33,365 nt of DNA from Bacteroidales bacterium (GCA_024762655.1 JANTHB010000036.1:1-33365); one strand, 5' to 3'; numbered from the stretch's first letter, positions 9,225 through 18,097 are shown. Program-made: numbers and translations. Notes: a model not told the origin generated them from the letters alone.

Positions 9225-9294
9225 CTTAACTGTAAAAAGAGGACATCGGTAAGATACTACAAAAATTTAACGGTAAAAATAAGGCATTTATATA

Positions 9295-9336
9295 GATTAA
9301 AAAAAGACAGATCCGGAGATCTGTCTTTTTTTAATC
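9295..9336. terminator. bidirectional terminator-like hairpin between susD-like and FG-GAP genes
   Basis: A perfect 19-bp inverted repeat (9295-9313 with 9318-9336) encloses the 4-base loop CGGA. The GC-containing core is GACAGATC/GATCTGTC, flanked by A-runs on one side and T-runs on the other, so it can act as an intrinsic terminator on either strand. On the minus strand it lies 18 bases after the SusD-like stop codon and 70 bases before the 1116-residue gene. Confidence 0.85.
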
Positions 9337-9354
9337 AGCAGCACGGGGCAGATT

Positions 9355-10932
9355 CTATTTTTTGGGAGGAACGACATTCCACCAGAGTCTTGTCGCTGCA
9401 TTGTCCGGACCGTTCAGGTATTGCTTGGCTGCTTCGACGGCCGCAGCATTGGTGTTGTATTCCACATCGGTGAAGTCAATCCTGCGAATCATTTCATCGG
9501 GACCTACGTCCGGATTGTCAGAGTGTAATCTGGGATACAGTTTCGGCAGGTCGGTTCTTCTGGCCTCAGACCATGCTTCCCATCCGTCCGGGTAAAGGGC
9601 CAGCCATTTCTGAGTCAGGATCTGTTCCAGTTGTACTGCCGGATCGGTATCAAACTTCACCGGGATGTCCGTCATAGGAGTGGGAGCATCATGCGTGGCT
9701 ACCGGGGTATTCATACTTTGCTGGTAAGCGGTAATGGTGGCAGCGTCAGCGCCCCAGAACGACAAGGCCATTTCGATCCCTTTGTTGTATAATTCTTCGG
9801 CAGTGCCTCCCATACTCCAACTGTTGAGGGCTCCTTCGGCTCTTAAAAAATAAGCTTCGGAAGCCAGGATTACCTCAATAGGATTATAATCCTTAGCGGC
9901 CGGATCAGTCCACCGTGGTCCCATCCTGGAGAGATTGTCGTAGTGCAGGTCTGCTGCGGATAACTCGGCAATGTCGTACCCGTTCCGTAAGCCTCTGTAT
10001 TCAGGTGTCCCGTCATTAACACTGTTTACGGTGGGACTGAAATACCCGGGTAACCGCGGGTCGTCATATCCTTTCAGTACACTTTCCATGGCTGCACTCA
10101 TCCTAAATTCATTCCAGGGCAGCATAATGTTCAGCGCATTCCATGAATTGGCTGTTGTATGGAAGATAGCGTTCTGGTCGTTTGACTCAATAACGCCTCC
10201 GGCAACCGCTTTTTCAGCTTCGGTTTTGGCTTTGCCGGGATCTACGTAAGAAATACGCATAGCAACCCGCAATCTCAACGTATTCCCGAATCTGATCCAG
10301 CTGTCGATGTCCCCGCCATAAATCTGGTCATGCTGTCCGAAAGCATTTTCTCCATGATGCTGATTTAATACACCTAGAGCATCATCCAGTAATACAAAGA
10401 AATTGTCGTAGATGCTCTCCTGTGAATCGTAAGGTACGCTGGATTCCCCATTCCCTACCTCGGAATAAGGAATAGGTCCCCAATAGTCTGTAATGCGTTG
10501 ATACATAAAGACCTTCCAGATCTTAAGCAGGGCATTTTGGGCTTCCATCCCCTCAACACCCTGGGAAGGATCCGTTTGATCCATGATTACTTTCAGGTTG
10601 GAGGCGGCGTGGCTATAAAAACTGTTCCAGGCACCGTCAAGCCATCCCCCTACCAGGATATACCGGTCTGAAGGGAATTTGGTCTGAATGTTGGAATAAT
10701 ACTGTGCATAGAGGTCTGCAAACAGGTTCTGGGATGTCTGAAAAGCCCATCCGTTCATCAGTCCGTTGTACTGGCAATACGCATACACATTACCAATCGT
10801 GGATTTGTCTAACTCGGCCAAAACCCTTTTATTGGTATTGATTTCCTCAAAATCCTTTGTACAGCTTGTAAAAAGAAAGCCAATTATCAAGCCGGAAAGG
10901 AGTGTGATAATTATATTTTTTTTCATATTCAT
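9355..10932 (-). CDS. SusD/RagB-family nutrient-binding outer-membrane lipoprotein
   Basis: A 525-residue lipoprotein (lipobox FTSC, C24) followed by CTKDFEEINTNKR, the typical mature start of the SusD-like group that pairs with SusC. The body is the TPR-like alpha-helical SusD fold: features include NLFADLYAQYYSN, a central YWGPIPYSEVGNG segment, and the C-terminal LEQILTQKWLALYPDGWEAWSEARRTDLPKLYP signature. SusD proteins form the lid over the SusC channel at the cell surface and bind the substrate. The susC-like gene ends 23 bases upstream, so they form one transcript. The substrate cannot be deduced: no glycoside hydrolase, lyase or sulfatase is in the window, and this SusD subtype is often found without carbohydrate enzymes, so peptide or small-molecule uptake is possible. 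Confidence 0.95.
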   Translation of the reverse strand: MNMKKNIIITLLSGLIIGFLFTSCTKDFEEINTNKRVLAELDKSTIGNVYAYCQYNGLMNGWAFQTSQNLFADLYAQYYSNIQTKFPSDRYILVGGWLDGAWNSFYSHAASNLKVIMDQTDPSQGVEGMEAQNALLKIWKVFMYQRITDYWGPIPYSEVGNGESSVPYDSQESIYDNFFVLLDDALGVLNQHHGENAFGQHDQIYGGDIDSWIRFGNTLRLRVAMRISYVDPGKAKTEAEKAVAGGVIESNDQNAIFHTTANSWNALNIMLPWNEFRMSAAMESVLKGYDDPRLPGYFSPTVNSVNDGTPEYRGLRNGYDIAELSAADLHYDNLSRMGPRWTDPAAKDYNPIEVILASEAYFLRAEGALNSWSMGGTAEELYNKGIEMALSFWGADAATITAYQQSMNTPVATHDAPTPMTDIPVKFDTDPAVQLEQILTQKWLALYPDGWEAWSEARRTDLPKLYPRLHSDNPDVGPDEMIRRIDFTDVEYNTNAAAVEAAKQYLNGPDNAATRLWWNVVPPKK

Positions 10933-10955
10933 AATTTTTTGTCTTTATCAATTTC

Positions 10956-13900
10956 CTAAAAGGTAAGTTTCATGTTAGCACCAAAAGTTCTTGTGGTGGG
11001 AAGGCCGAACCCTTCCATCCCTTGTACATTGGAAGTACCGACAGAGAGATTCGGGTCTAAAACTTTGGCTGCATTGTAAAGGAAGCCGAGGTTTCTGCCG
11101 ACAAGAGCCAGACGCATCTTTCTGATGACTGAGTTGTTTTTGAAAGAAATGTTGTATCCCAAAACCAACTCTCTGAATCTTACAAAAGAAGCATCATACT
11201 TAAAAGGCTCACCGGTAGGGGTGTTTCTTCCGCCCAGACTCTGCCAGTAGTCTTCGGCGGTTATTTCAATGGTGTTCGGAGTGGTGCTAACAATGTTGCC
11301 GTCTGTGTCGTAGGTGGGAATAACACCATCTACCACCATGCCGTCACGTCCTTTCAGGGTGTAGTCGGCGAAACCGTCACTGGCAAGGTTGGCCTGGGTA
11401 AAGGAGAAAATATTTCCACCCATGCGGATGTCAAAAAGAATATTCAGGTCAAAACCTTTGTAGGTGAACGTGTTGGTGATCCCACCAAGCCAGTCCGGAT
11501 TATAATTACCCATGGGGATGGTCTGGCCGTCGGAAACCATGGGAAGGCCCGTGGAGCCGTTCACCAGGATATTTCCCTGGTCATCTCTCAGGAAGCCTTT
11601 GGTGTAAACATCTCCGTATTCACTTCCTTCCTTAACCTTAAAGGTGGTCATCCAGCTTCTGCCTCTGATGGTATACTCTTTCAAATCTTCGGTAAGTTTA
11701 ACCACCAGACTGTTGTTCATGGAATAATTGAAGGCAATGTCCCATTTGAAATCCCCGGTAACGGGCGTGCCTCTCAGCGTCAGCTCTATCCCTTTGTTCT
11801 GAATGTTCCCGGCATTGATGAATTTGGAAGAGAAACCGGAGGGGCTGGGCAGCGGAACACGAATCAGCTGATTGTAACTGTTGGTTTTATACCAGGTAAA
11901 GTCCAGGCCCAGGCGATTCTCAAAGAAAGCCACATTGCCACCGAATTCGATGGAACGGGTGATCTCAGGCTTCAGGTCCTTTGCAGGAAGGGTGCTGCTC
12001 TTATGTGCGTAACCCAGGTTCCCTCCCGCACCAAAGCTGTACGTAAGATTGAGCATATACGGGTCGGTGTCATTCCCTACATAGGCATAGGAGGCTCTCA
12101 GTTTTGCAAAGGGCATGAAGGCAGGCATGTCTATCATATCTGAGATAACCCAGGTGAGCCCTGCAGATGGATAAAAATAAGACCAGTTTTTCTTAGGCAG
12201 CGTGGAAGACCAATCATTCCTTCCCGTGATTTCCAGGAACAGGAAGTTTTTAAATCCTAACGTTGCCAATCCGTACAGCGAATTTACTTTTTTGGTCGAT
12301 CCCCATTCCCCTCCGCTGATATGACTGGTATTGCTGATGACAAAAAGATTCGGTTTCAACATATTTCTGGCTACTCCGAAACTTGCTCCGTCGCCTGTAA
12401 GAAGAAGCATGTTCCCTCCAAAAGAAGCATCCAGGGATAATGCATCTCCGAATTTCTTGGTGTAACTCAGGAGGAAATCATTGTTCATTTCCAGCCGGTC
12501 ATTTCTCCAGAGCCCGTAGTCACCCCTGTCGCCGATGGTATAAGTGTCATAAAAGTAATAAAACCTGTATTTGTCGTAAATCTTATCAAAGGAAGACCGG
12601 ACCATGAAGTTTAACCCTTCGGCCAGTTCATACCGGAGGCTGGCTACACCGAGTATCCGGTCACGGATATCTCTCCGGTAGGTTCTGTTTATTAACCAGA
12701 ACACATTTTCTCCGCCGTTGGAATGAGGGTTCCAGTAGTTCTGGAGTCGGTTCCCGGCATCGTCAAAGTATTCAAAGTTTCTGGCATCGTCCAGGGAAAT
12801 ATTAGTGGGTTGCCGGTAAATAGCACGCATGGGGTTGGCAAAATCATCGCCGGTATGTACAATGTTGGAAATACCCTGGTTGAAATAGGTCAGCTTGGCA
12901 TCGGCGCTCAGACGCTTCGACAGTTTGGAGGTGAAGCGCAGATTGAAATTGTTTCTTTGCATGTTATTATTTGAAACAATCCCTTGCGCCTGGGTATTTG
13001 TATAGGAAAAGTAAACCTGTGATTTTTCATTTCCCGTATTGATTGCCAGCGTGTTTGCCATATTGCTTCCCGTAACGAAGAAATCCTTGAGATTGTTCGG
13101 GTGGGCCACAAAGGCATACTGAGCAGGACCGTCCCAGTTGGGATTCGGTGACCAGTGTTCCACCATTCGCCCGTCCAGTTTGGGACCCCATTCAAATTCA
13201 CTGTTTTTGATATAAGTTCCGGCACTTCCCTGACCGTACTCTTGCTGAAACTTAGTAAGGATAATGGGCTTCTCAAACATGAAATTCGAAGAAAACTCAA
13301 CGCCGATTCCTTTTCTTGCCGTACCTTTCTTGGTCGTGATAACAATGGCTCCGTTGTTGGCTCTGGAACCATAAAGAGCCGTAGCATTAGGCCCTTTCAA
13401 TACGGTGATGGAAGCAATGTCTTCGGGGTTGAGGTTGCTGATTCCATCGCCGGTCTGAACACCCCCGTTCTCGTTGGTAGGCGAACCGTTGGTGGCATTG
13501 CTGATAGGCACCCCGTCAACCACGATCAAGGGCTGGTTGTTCCCGTAAATGGATCTGTTTCCGCGAAGCAGGATCCTCGAAGCCGACCCTACGCCTGCAT
13601 TGGATTTAACCAGGTCAAGACCTGCTACCTTGCCTTCCATGGAATTGGCAACGTTCAGTTCCCTCGCCTGGGCAAGACTTCCCACATCTACATTTTGCGC
13701 TGCGTAGGTAATTCGTTTTTTCTCTTTCCGTATCCCCAGAGAGGTTACCACCACTTCATTCATCGCAATGGTGCTGGGTTCCAGAACCACGTTGATGACC
13801 GTTTGATTCCCGACCGGGATCGTTTGTGTTGTGTAACCTACAAAAGAGAACTGAAGCACAGCACCGCCGCCGGGAACGGTAATGGAATATTTCCCGTTGG

Positions 13901-14105
13901 CATCTGTTATGGTCCCGGTTGTGGTACCCTGAATTACGACCGTGACTCCTACCAGCGGCGAACCGTCATCTGAGGCGGTTACCATACCGGTAACAGTCCT
14001 TTGCTGCGCAATGGAAACCGGACCCAAGAAAAGCAACAAAAAAAGTCCGTAAAGTAAGAACTTTACATTCTTTTTTAAAAAAAGAAGCAATAGATTATCA
14101 CCCAT
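10956..14105 (-). CDS. SusC/RagA-family TonB-linked outer-membrane transporter
   Basis: A 1049-residue protein with an N-terminal signal peptide (about residues 1-33, ending SIAQ). Residues 35-110 form a carboxypeptidase-regulatory-like domain (VTGMVTASDDGSPLVGVTVV through FSFVGYTTQ). The plug domain follows, with NEVVVTSLGIRKEKK, the conserved LLRGNRSI and PLIVVDGVPI, and ITVLKGPNATALYGSRANNGAIVITTKKG. The rest is the 22-strand beta-barrel, ending in an aromatic terminal strand (TRTFGANMKLTF). SusC forms a gated pore energised by TonB/ExbBD from elsewhere in the genome. No extra N-terminal STN-type signalling domain is visible, so direct control of an anti-sigma factor through this protein is not indicated. 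The start at 14105 gives a good signal peptide and follows an AT-rich leader. Confidence 0.96.
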   Translation of the reverse strand: MGDNLLLLFLKKNVKFLLYGLFLLLFLGPVSIAQQRTVTGMVTASDDGSPLVGVTVVIQGTTTGTITDANGKYSITVPGGGAVLQFSFVGYTTQTIPVGNQTVINVVLEPSTIAMNEVVVTSLGIRKEKKRITYAAQNVDVGSLAQARELNVANSMEGKVAGLDLVKSNAGVGSASRILLRGNRSIYGNNQPLIVVDGVPISNATNGSPTNENGGVQTGDGISNLNPEDIASITVLKGPNATALYGSRANNGAIVITTKKGTARKGIGVEFSSNFMFEKPIILTKFQQEYGQGSAGTYIKNSEFEWGPKLDGRMVEHWSPNPNWDGPAQYAFVAHPNNLKDFFVTGSNMANTLAINTGNEKSQVYFSYTNTQAQGIVSNNNMQRNNFNLRFTSKLSKRLSADAKLTYFNQGISNIVHTGDDFANPMRAIYRQPTNISLDDARNFEYFDDAGNRLQNYWNPHSNGGENVFWLINRTYRRDIRDRILGVASLRYELAEGLNFMVRSSFDKIYDKYRFYYFYDTYTIGDRGDYGLWRNDRLEMNNDFLLSYTKKFGDALSLDASFGGNMLLLTGDGASFGVARNMLKPNLFVISNTSHISGGEWGSTKKVNSLYGLATLGFKNFLFLEITGRNDWSSTLPKKNWSYFYPSAGLTWVISDMIDMPAFMPFAKLRASYAYVGNDTDPYMLNLTYSFGAGGNLGYAHKSSTLPAKDLKPEITRSIEFGGNVAFFENRLGLDFTWYKTNSYNQLIRVPLPSPSGFSSKFINAGNIQNKGIELTLRGTPVTGDFKWDIAFNYSMNNSLVVKLTEDLKEYTIRGRSWMTTFKVKEGSEYGDVYTKGFLRDDQGNILVNGSTGLPMVSDGQTIPMGNYNPDWLGGITNTFTYKGFDLNILFDIRMGGNIFSFTQANLASDGFADYTLKGRDGMVVDGVIPTYDTDGNIVSTTPNTIEITAEDYWQSLGGRNTPTGEPFKYDASFVRFRELVLGYNISFKNNSVIRKMRLALVGRNLGFLYNAAKVLDPNLSVGTSNVQGMEGFGLPTTRTFGANMKLTF

Positions 14106-14558
14106 AATTTAAAAATTTAGGTTAAAAAAAGGTTAATTATAAAATAGTAAAATCAAACACTATGGATTGCCTGTTGATTTGGTGATTGGACGGGGGGGTA
14201 TTTTTGTTAAAGTTTATTTTGGTTGGTTTAAAATTAACGAAACTAATGTACATAAAAAAAATGTATTTTCCAACAATCTTTTAAAAATAAATAATATGAC
14301 GGATAATAAATTTCCGTACTTATGATTCAAGCCGGAGAGCTGAGATTAGCGTTTAAACTATTGAGGATAAATTATTATAACGTATTGTAATATATAGATA
14401 TATATATGACCGTGTTCGAGGGATATGAAATGATGCGATGATAAAATGTATTATTATCATTTCGGGTGAAAAATAGTTTGATGAGGTATGTAATTTAAAT
14501 AGAGTATAAATAACCCAGATATTGCCGAACTCACTCTGCCGCCGGAAATATCCGGAAT
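14106..14558. other. AT-rich intergenic region upstream of the susC-like gene
   Basis: About 450 bases with no plausible gene. It should hold the susC promoter and leader. I see no good TAnnTTTG element; the nearest candidate, TAGTGTTTG (minus strand, around 14154-14162), has one base too many between TA and TTTG. A run of seven G at about 14191 and an AT-alternating stretch around 14388-14407 stand out by base composition. Confidence 0.6.
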
Positions 14559-14590
14559 AAAAAAAGGTACAGGGTCAAGTTCTCTGTACC
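14559..14590 (-). terminator. intrinsic terminator after the asparagine-synthetase-like gene
   Basis: On the minus strand a stem GGTACAG (14590-14584) pairs with CTGTACC (14572-14566) across an 11-base loop and is followed directly by seven T residues (14565-14559). It lies 69 bases past the stop of the synthetase-like gene, and only this orientation has the T-run. Confidence 0.75.
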
Positions 14591-14659
14591 TCTAATCATT
14601 ATGAAAAAGAAAACCGAATCTAATTGACCTGCAGGAATTCTATCCGGAAGGCCTGTCGC

Positions 14660-15991
14660 TTATTCATACATAGCCAGGAACTCCAGCCGGTAATCCGTTT
14701 CCTTTTCGGGGAATAGTTTTTCAAAAGCGCTTTTATGTACGGCCCCATGCTGAAACCGTCTCTTTTCGAATACGGGCATGTCCATGCCGGTAATGGCTTT
14801 TACGCCGCTGGCTACCACATCCCCTTTCAGCTGATAAAGCTTCTCATGATCCCAGCCGGTCAGGTCGATAAAGGGAATCCCTTCGGAGATCTCAATCACG
14901 TTTTCCAGGGTGTACGGGCTGAACGCTTCGAAACCCAAGGTGTCGGCAGGGGCAAAAGAGCGCATGTATCCTCTGCTGAGACCTCCGGAATAGGTCAGGG
15001 AATGTTTCCATTTTCCCACGCCCCAGCCTTCGTGATAGAGCATCAGATTATTAAGGACGCTGCGTATGGTTAGTTCGGGGTTCTCTTCGATGGGATAGTC
15101 TTTCATATTCTCATCTCCTCCGTCTCCGTCAAGCAGATACTTCCAGTCCGGATAACGCTTCCTTATCCCTTCCAGCAGGGCAATATTTACCGTGGCATCC
15201 TGGATGTCCAGAGGCTTGTAGTCTTCCACCACTTTTATGGCTTTCTTCCAGTTCAGATCGGCCGAGCTGACTTCAATGGGCTCGAGGAATAATTCGAGGT
15301 TTACAGCCTGAAGGAACTCCCGGGCCTGTTTCAGATCTTCCCCTTTGCCATCAACCGTAAGGGTAAACGCCTTTAGCCGGGAAGGGCTTTCCCCCAGTTC
15401 AAGCAGGGCATGATAGGTGAGCAGAAAAATGGAGCCGCTGTCAACGCCGGCAGAAAAAGTTACCCCGACAGGTCCTTCTTTGGCTTTGTTTTTCAGCCAT
15501 TTCTTGATCTCTTCATACACCGTTCCGATATAAAGTTTTCCGATTTCCTCAATGGAATAATTCTTCAGCTTATTGCGCTCGGGGGTGAAAAACCGCTTAA
15601 ACTGAGGACTGGGATCCGGACATCCCAGCAATTCTATGGTCGTGATGTAATGCGCAGGTGCCATGCGTGTATAGGAAGGGTGAAACTGATCATCCATGCC
15701 CTCCTTTTTCAGATATTCGTAGATAGTATCTATCCTCTCGGCCAGGACCAGACAGGGACCATCCTTTAATTTGGCAATAAAAAACCGCAACGGCATACCA
15801 ATGGACCGGGCCATACGAATGGTCTTCCCCTCCACCGAAAAAAGGGCAAACTGCCCGTCAATCTTACGCACTGCCTCCGGGTCTCCTGATTTGATCAATT
15901 CCCGGGCTTCCTCCATGCTCATGTTGTAGATAACATTCTTACTGGGATCTGTCAGATCCACAATCCGGTTAACATACTCTTTGTGTACCAT
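14660..15991 (-). CDS. asparagine-synthetase-like protein with degenerate, nucleophile-less N-terminal domain
   Basis: A 443-residue protein. The C-terminal domain has the ATP-pyrophosphatase loop TFSAGVDSGSI (S180-S185, variant of SGGxDS) and LLDGDGGDENMKD (about 287-297), as in asparagine synthetase B and its relatives (beta-lactam synthetase, lasso cyclases). The N-terminal domain keeps only part of a class II glutaminase fold (IDGQFALFSVEGKTIRMARSIGMPLRFFIA, about 44-73) and lacks the starting Met-Cys needed to hydrolyse glutamine. It is therefore expected to adenylate a carboxylate and use ammonia or another amine, not glutamine. Full-length AsnB has roughly 500 or more residues, so about 50 N-terminal residues are missing. 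An amino-acid permease gene lies 198 bases upstream on the same strand and may supply the substrate. No lasso-peptide partner genes are present. The exact product is unknown. Confidence 0.85.
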   Translation of the reverse strand: MVHKEYVNRIVDLTDPSKNVIYNMSMEEARELIKSGDPEAVRKIDGQFALFSVEGKTIRMARSIGMPLRFFIAKLKDGPCLVLAERIDTIYEYLKKEGMDDQFHPSYTRMAPAHYITTIELLGCPDPSPQFKRFFTPERNKLKNYSIEEIGKLYIGTVYEEIKKWLKNKAKEGPVGVTFSAGVDSGSIFLLTYHALLELGESPSRLKAFTLTVDGKGEDLKQAREFLQAVNLELFLEPIEVSSADLNWKKAIKVVEDYKPLDIQDATVNIALLEGIRKRYPDWKYLLDGDGGDENMKDYPIEENPELTIRSVLNNLMLYHEGWGVGKWKHSLTYSGGLSRGYMRSFAPADTLGFEAFSPYTLENVIEISEGIPFIDLTGWDHEKLYQLKGDVVASGVKAITGMDMPVFEKRRFQHGAVHKSAFEKLFPEKETDYRLEFLAMYE

Positions 15992-16189
15992 CTTAAAAAA
16001 TATTAGTTTAATTAATCATTCATGCTTGTTCCCTGGATGCTGTTCCAAAAATAACGGGATAAAATTAATAAATAGTTTATACGGGTGTTCATACATTTTC
16101 TATTTTATTCCTTTTATTTTCCAAACTCATCCCTGTATCCTCTGCAGGATTGCTGTTTTCCCTGACTGTATCTTTTTATCATGCCGGTC

Positions 16190-17494
16190 TCACAGTTTCA
16201 CCTGTTCTTTTTGCTTTATTGCTCTGCCTCTTATTTTTCTGTATAAATACTCAAACAACAGAGCCGACAGAAACACGATGATACTCGTATAAAAAGCAGT
16301 TTTTTGGGTTACCCACTGATACTTCATTAAAGCTGCAAATACGACCAAAAGTATGACCAGGTTGAATATGATTATGATCTTTTTTCCACCATATTGCTTA
16401 CTTAGTTTAGTATGGGATATTAATACAAATATGTAGATAACCGTAAAAATAGTACTGGTAAGGATGGCTATAGCACTTAAATTTAAGAACAAAGCAGCAA
16501 GAAGCCCTAATCCTGCAGTGACATAAAGTCCTTCCGTAGATTTAAACCATAGTTTCCTTTCATAAGATTCAGGTAGTTCACCGTCTTTGGCCAAGGAATA
16601 GGCAATGTTGGCCCCTCCGAAGATGGTGGCATTCAAAGCGGATGAAATGGAAAATAAGGCTCCGAAAGTTATGAGTAAAAAACCAAAATTTCCTAAAAAC
16701 GGTTTTGCAGCAATAGCCAGCGCATTCTCCTGGGCTTTAAGAACATCAGGAAGTGGCAGATTCCCCAGGGTTACAAGGGAAATAAGAATGTAAAAAATCA
16801 TTACGAAAACAATACTGATAAATAAGGCCCGGGGTACATTTTTTTCAGGGTTTTTAATGTTTTCTGACGCATTTGTGATAAGACCAAATCCCATATATGA
16901 TAAGAAAAATATAACGGAAGCATTTAGCAATCCATTGGTATGGACTTTATCAAATACCGGCGCAACGGTATTCCACTTTATCGATAAAAATCCTCCCAGG
17001 ATAAAAACCAATAAAATTGAAAGTTTTACCAGTACGATGTATAATTCAGCCCGGCCAACCGTTTTACTTCCGAAGAAATTTAAACTCATAAAGAATAAAA
17101 TAAGAAGTGTTTCGACAATTCCCGATGACAAAGGGGTAAGCCCCACGTGGATAAGAGGAAGGAAATACCCTGTAAATCCTTTGGCAAAAAGTGAAATTGA
17201 AATAACATAAGATAACCACATCAAAATACTTAATGCACCGGTAATTACATTGTCTCCGATCCCTTTTAAGATAAAGGCTACAGGGCCTGCATTTGATATT
17301 ATTTTTGAACCGAGAATCGCATAGGAATAAGCAACAGCCAGCGCATAGATACCGGATAATAAAAAGGCTTCGGGCAAATCTTTCCCTGCTATTTTTGCGC
17401 CTAAACCGAAAATGGAGAAAATGCTCGCACCGATCATGGTGCCCACAGCCATTGAAATAACTTCAGGGAGACTTAGTTTTTTGATTTTTTTCAT
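16190..17494 (-). CDS. APC-superfamily amino-acid permease
   Basis: A 434-residue integral inner-membrane protein with about 12 hydrophobic helices. The first helix carries the substrate-binding GTMIGASIF motif typical of the amino acid-polyamine-organocation (APC) superfamily, and a later helix has SYMGFGLITNASENIKNPEKNVPRAL, the conserved loop of this family. The C-terminus is basic (RKIRGRAIKQKEQ). It would carry an amino acid or amine, probably by proton symport or exchange. The gene looks clearly more AT-rich than the peptidase, RecQ and guaB genes further on. It precedes the asparagine-synthetase-like gene on the same strand. The substrate is not readable from sequence. Confidence 0.92.
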   Translation of the reverse strand: MKKIKKLSLPEVISMAVGTMIGASIFSIFGLGAKIAGKDLPEAFLLSGIYALAVAYSYAILGSKIISNAGPVAFILKGIGDNVITGALSILMWLSYVISISLFAKGFTGYFLPLIHVGLTPLSSGIVETLLILFFMSLNFFGSKTVGRAELYIVLVKLSILLVFILGGFLSIKWNTVAPVFDKVHTNGLLNASVIFFLSYMGFGLITNASENIKNPEKNVPRALFISIVFVMIFYILISLVTLGNLPLPDVLKAQENALAIAAKPFLGNFGFLLITFGALFSISSALNATIFGGANIAYSLAKDGELPESYERKLWFKSTEGLYVTAGLGLLAALFLNLSAIAILTSTIFTVIYIFVLISHTKLSKQYGGKKIIIIFNLVILLVVFAALMKYQWVTQKTAFYTSIIVFLSALLFEYLYRKIRGRAIKQKEQVKL

Positions 17495-17527
17495 TTGTCC
17501 TCAGTTTCAAAAAAGTTTATAACGAAT

Positions 17528-17556
17528 CAAAGTAAATGATTTTTTGGAAAAAACAA
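17528..17556 (-). promoter_or_regulatory. possible promoter of the permease gene
   Basis: Minus strand: TTG (17556-17554), 18-base spacer, then TTACTTTG (17535-17528), one mismatch to the Bacteroidota -7 consensus TAnnTTTG. It would start transcription about 27 bases before the ATG at 17494. Spacing is one base short of the usual 19. Confidence 0.4.
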
Positions 17557-17831
17557 CCGGTCGACATCTGTTATATGTTTATATGCCTGAATCATCTCTC
17601 ATCTGTAAAAGGTAAAGGATAGATAATAAAAATGCGTGGTATATCTGATGAAACGAATGTGATTATCGTTGTTTGTTTTTCGTGTATTTTCTCGGAAGAA
17701 TATGACACATAGAAATCGCCAAAACCTGAAAACCCATTCAAATCGGGTGTGGCTGAGGAATGCAGAATCTTTTTTCCTCAATTGATGCGTTACCACGGCT
17801 AAAGTTGAATAACCCTTATGTGTTTTCAACC

Positions 17832-17850
17832 CGGATTAAGAAATTTCTTT
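17832..17850. repeat. 19-base direct repeat, copy 1 (copy 2 at 18428-18446)
   Basis: The two copies read CGGATTAAGAAATTTCTTT and CGGTTTAAGAAATTTCTTT, 18 of 19 bases identical, 596 bases apart. The inner AAGAAATTTCTT is itself a 12-base palindrome. Confidence 0.75.
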
Positions 17851-17901
17851 TACCCGATATATCCATAGATCCTGACTTATCCTGTTTGAGTATCCAAAAA
17901 A

Positions 17902-17939
17902 TAAATATGTATTTAAATATATATTTAAATACATATTTA
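17902..17939. repeat. 38-base perfect AT-rich palindrome
   Basis: Bases 17902-17920 are the exact reverse complement of 17921-17939, with no loop, made only of A and T apart from one G (17909) and its partner C (17932). It could extrude as a cruciform or fold as a hairpin in RNA, but it has no GC core and is not a typical terminator. Confidence 0.9.
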
Positions 17940-18002
17940 AATATTTATTTTTACTTTTCCGTTTCTCGCAGATAACGCAGATTTTCGCAGAAAACTTCTT
18001 AA

Positions 18003-18046
18003 ATCTAAAATTCTTGTTCCTTGTTCGATATTCTTCAATTCCTGGG
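18003..18046. repeat. dispersed repeat, copy 1 (copy 2 at 18477-18521)
   Basis: Both copies share the core TTGTTCGATATTCTTCAAT, preceded by ATC-(T/A)-AAAAT-nn-TTGTTC and followed by a CCT-GGG end. They are direct repeats about 475 bases apart that flank the 107-base palindromic element and the hairpin cluster. Confidence 0.75.
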
Positions 18047-18097
18047 GGACCGGAGTCTGTTGCGTTGTTTGAGTTTGTCTTAAAAAGTTAAATGGTA

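Noticed and set aside
13155-13973. Plus-strand 272-codon open frame
   Set aside because: It lies entirely inside the susC-like gene on the other strand; the translation has no family features and the minus-strand frame is clearly real.
14660-17494. Lasso-peptide or similar RiPP biosynthesis locus
   Set aside because: An asparagine-synthetase-like enzyme alone is not enough: no transglutaminase-like protease, no PqqD-like recognition protein and no convincing precursor peptide are present.
17599-17975. Short open frames of 71-76 codons on both strands in the repeat island
   Set aside because: Their translations come from repeats and AT-rich palindromes (for example MYLNIYLNTYLNIYFYF) and have no coding character.
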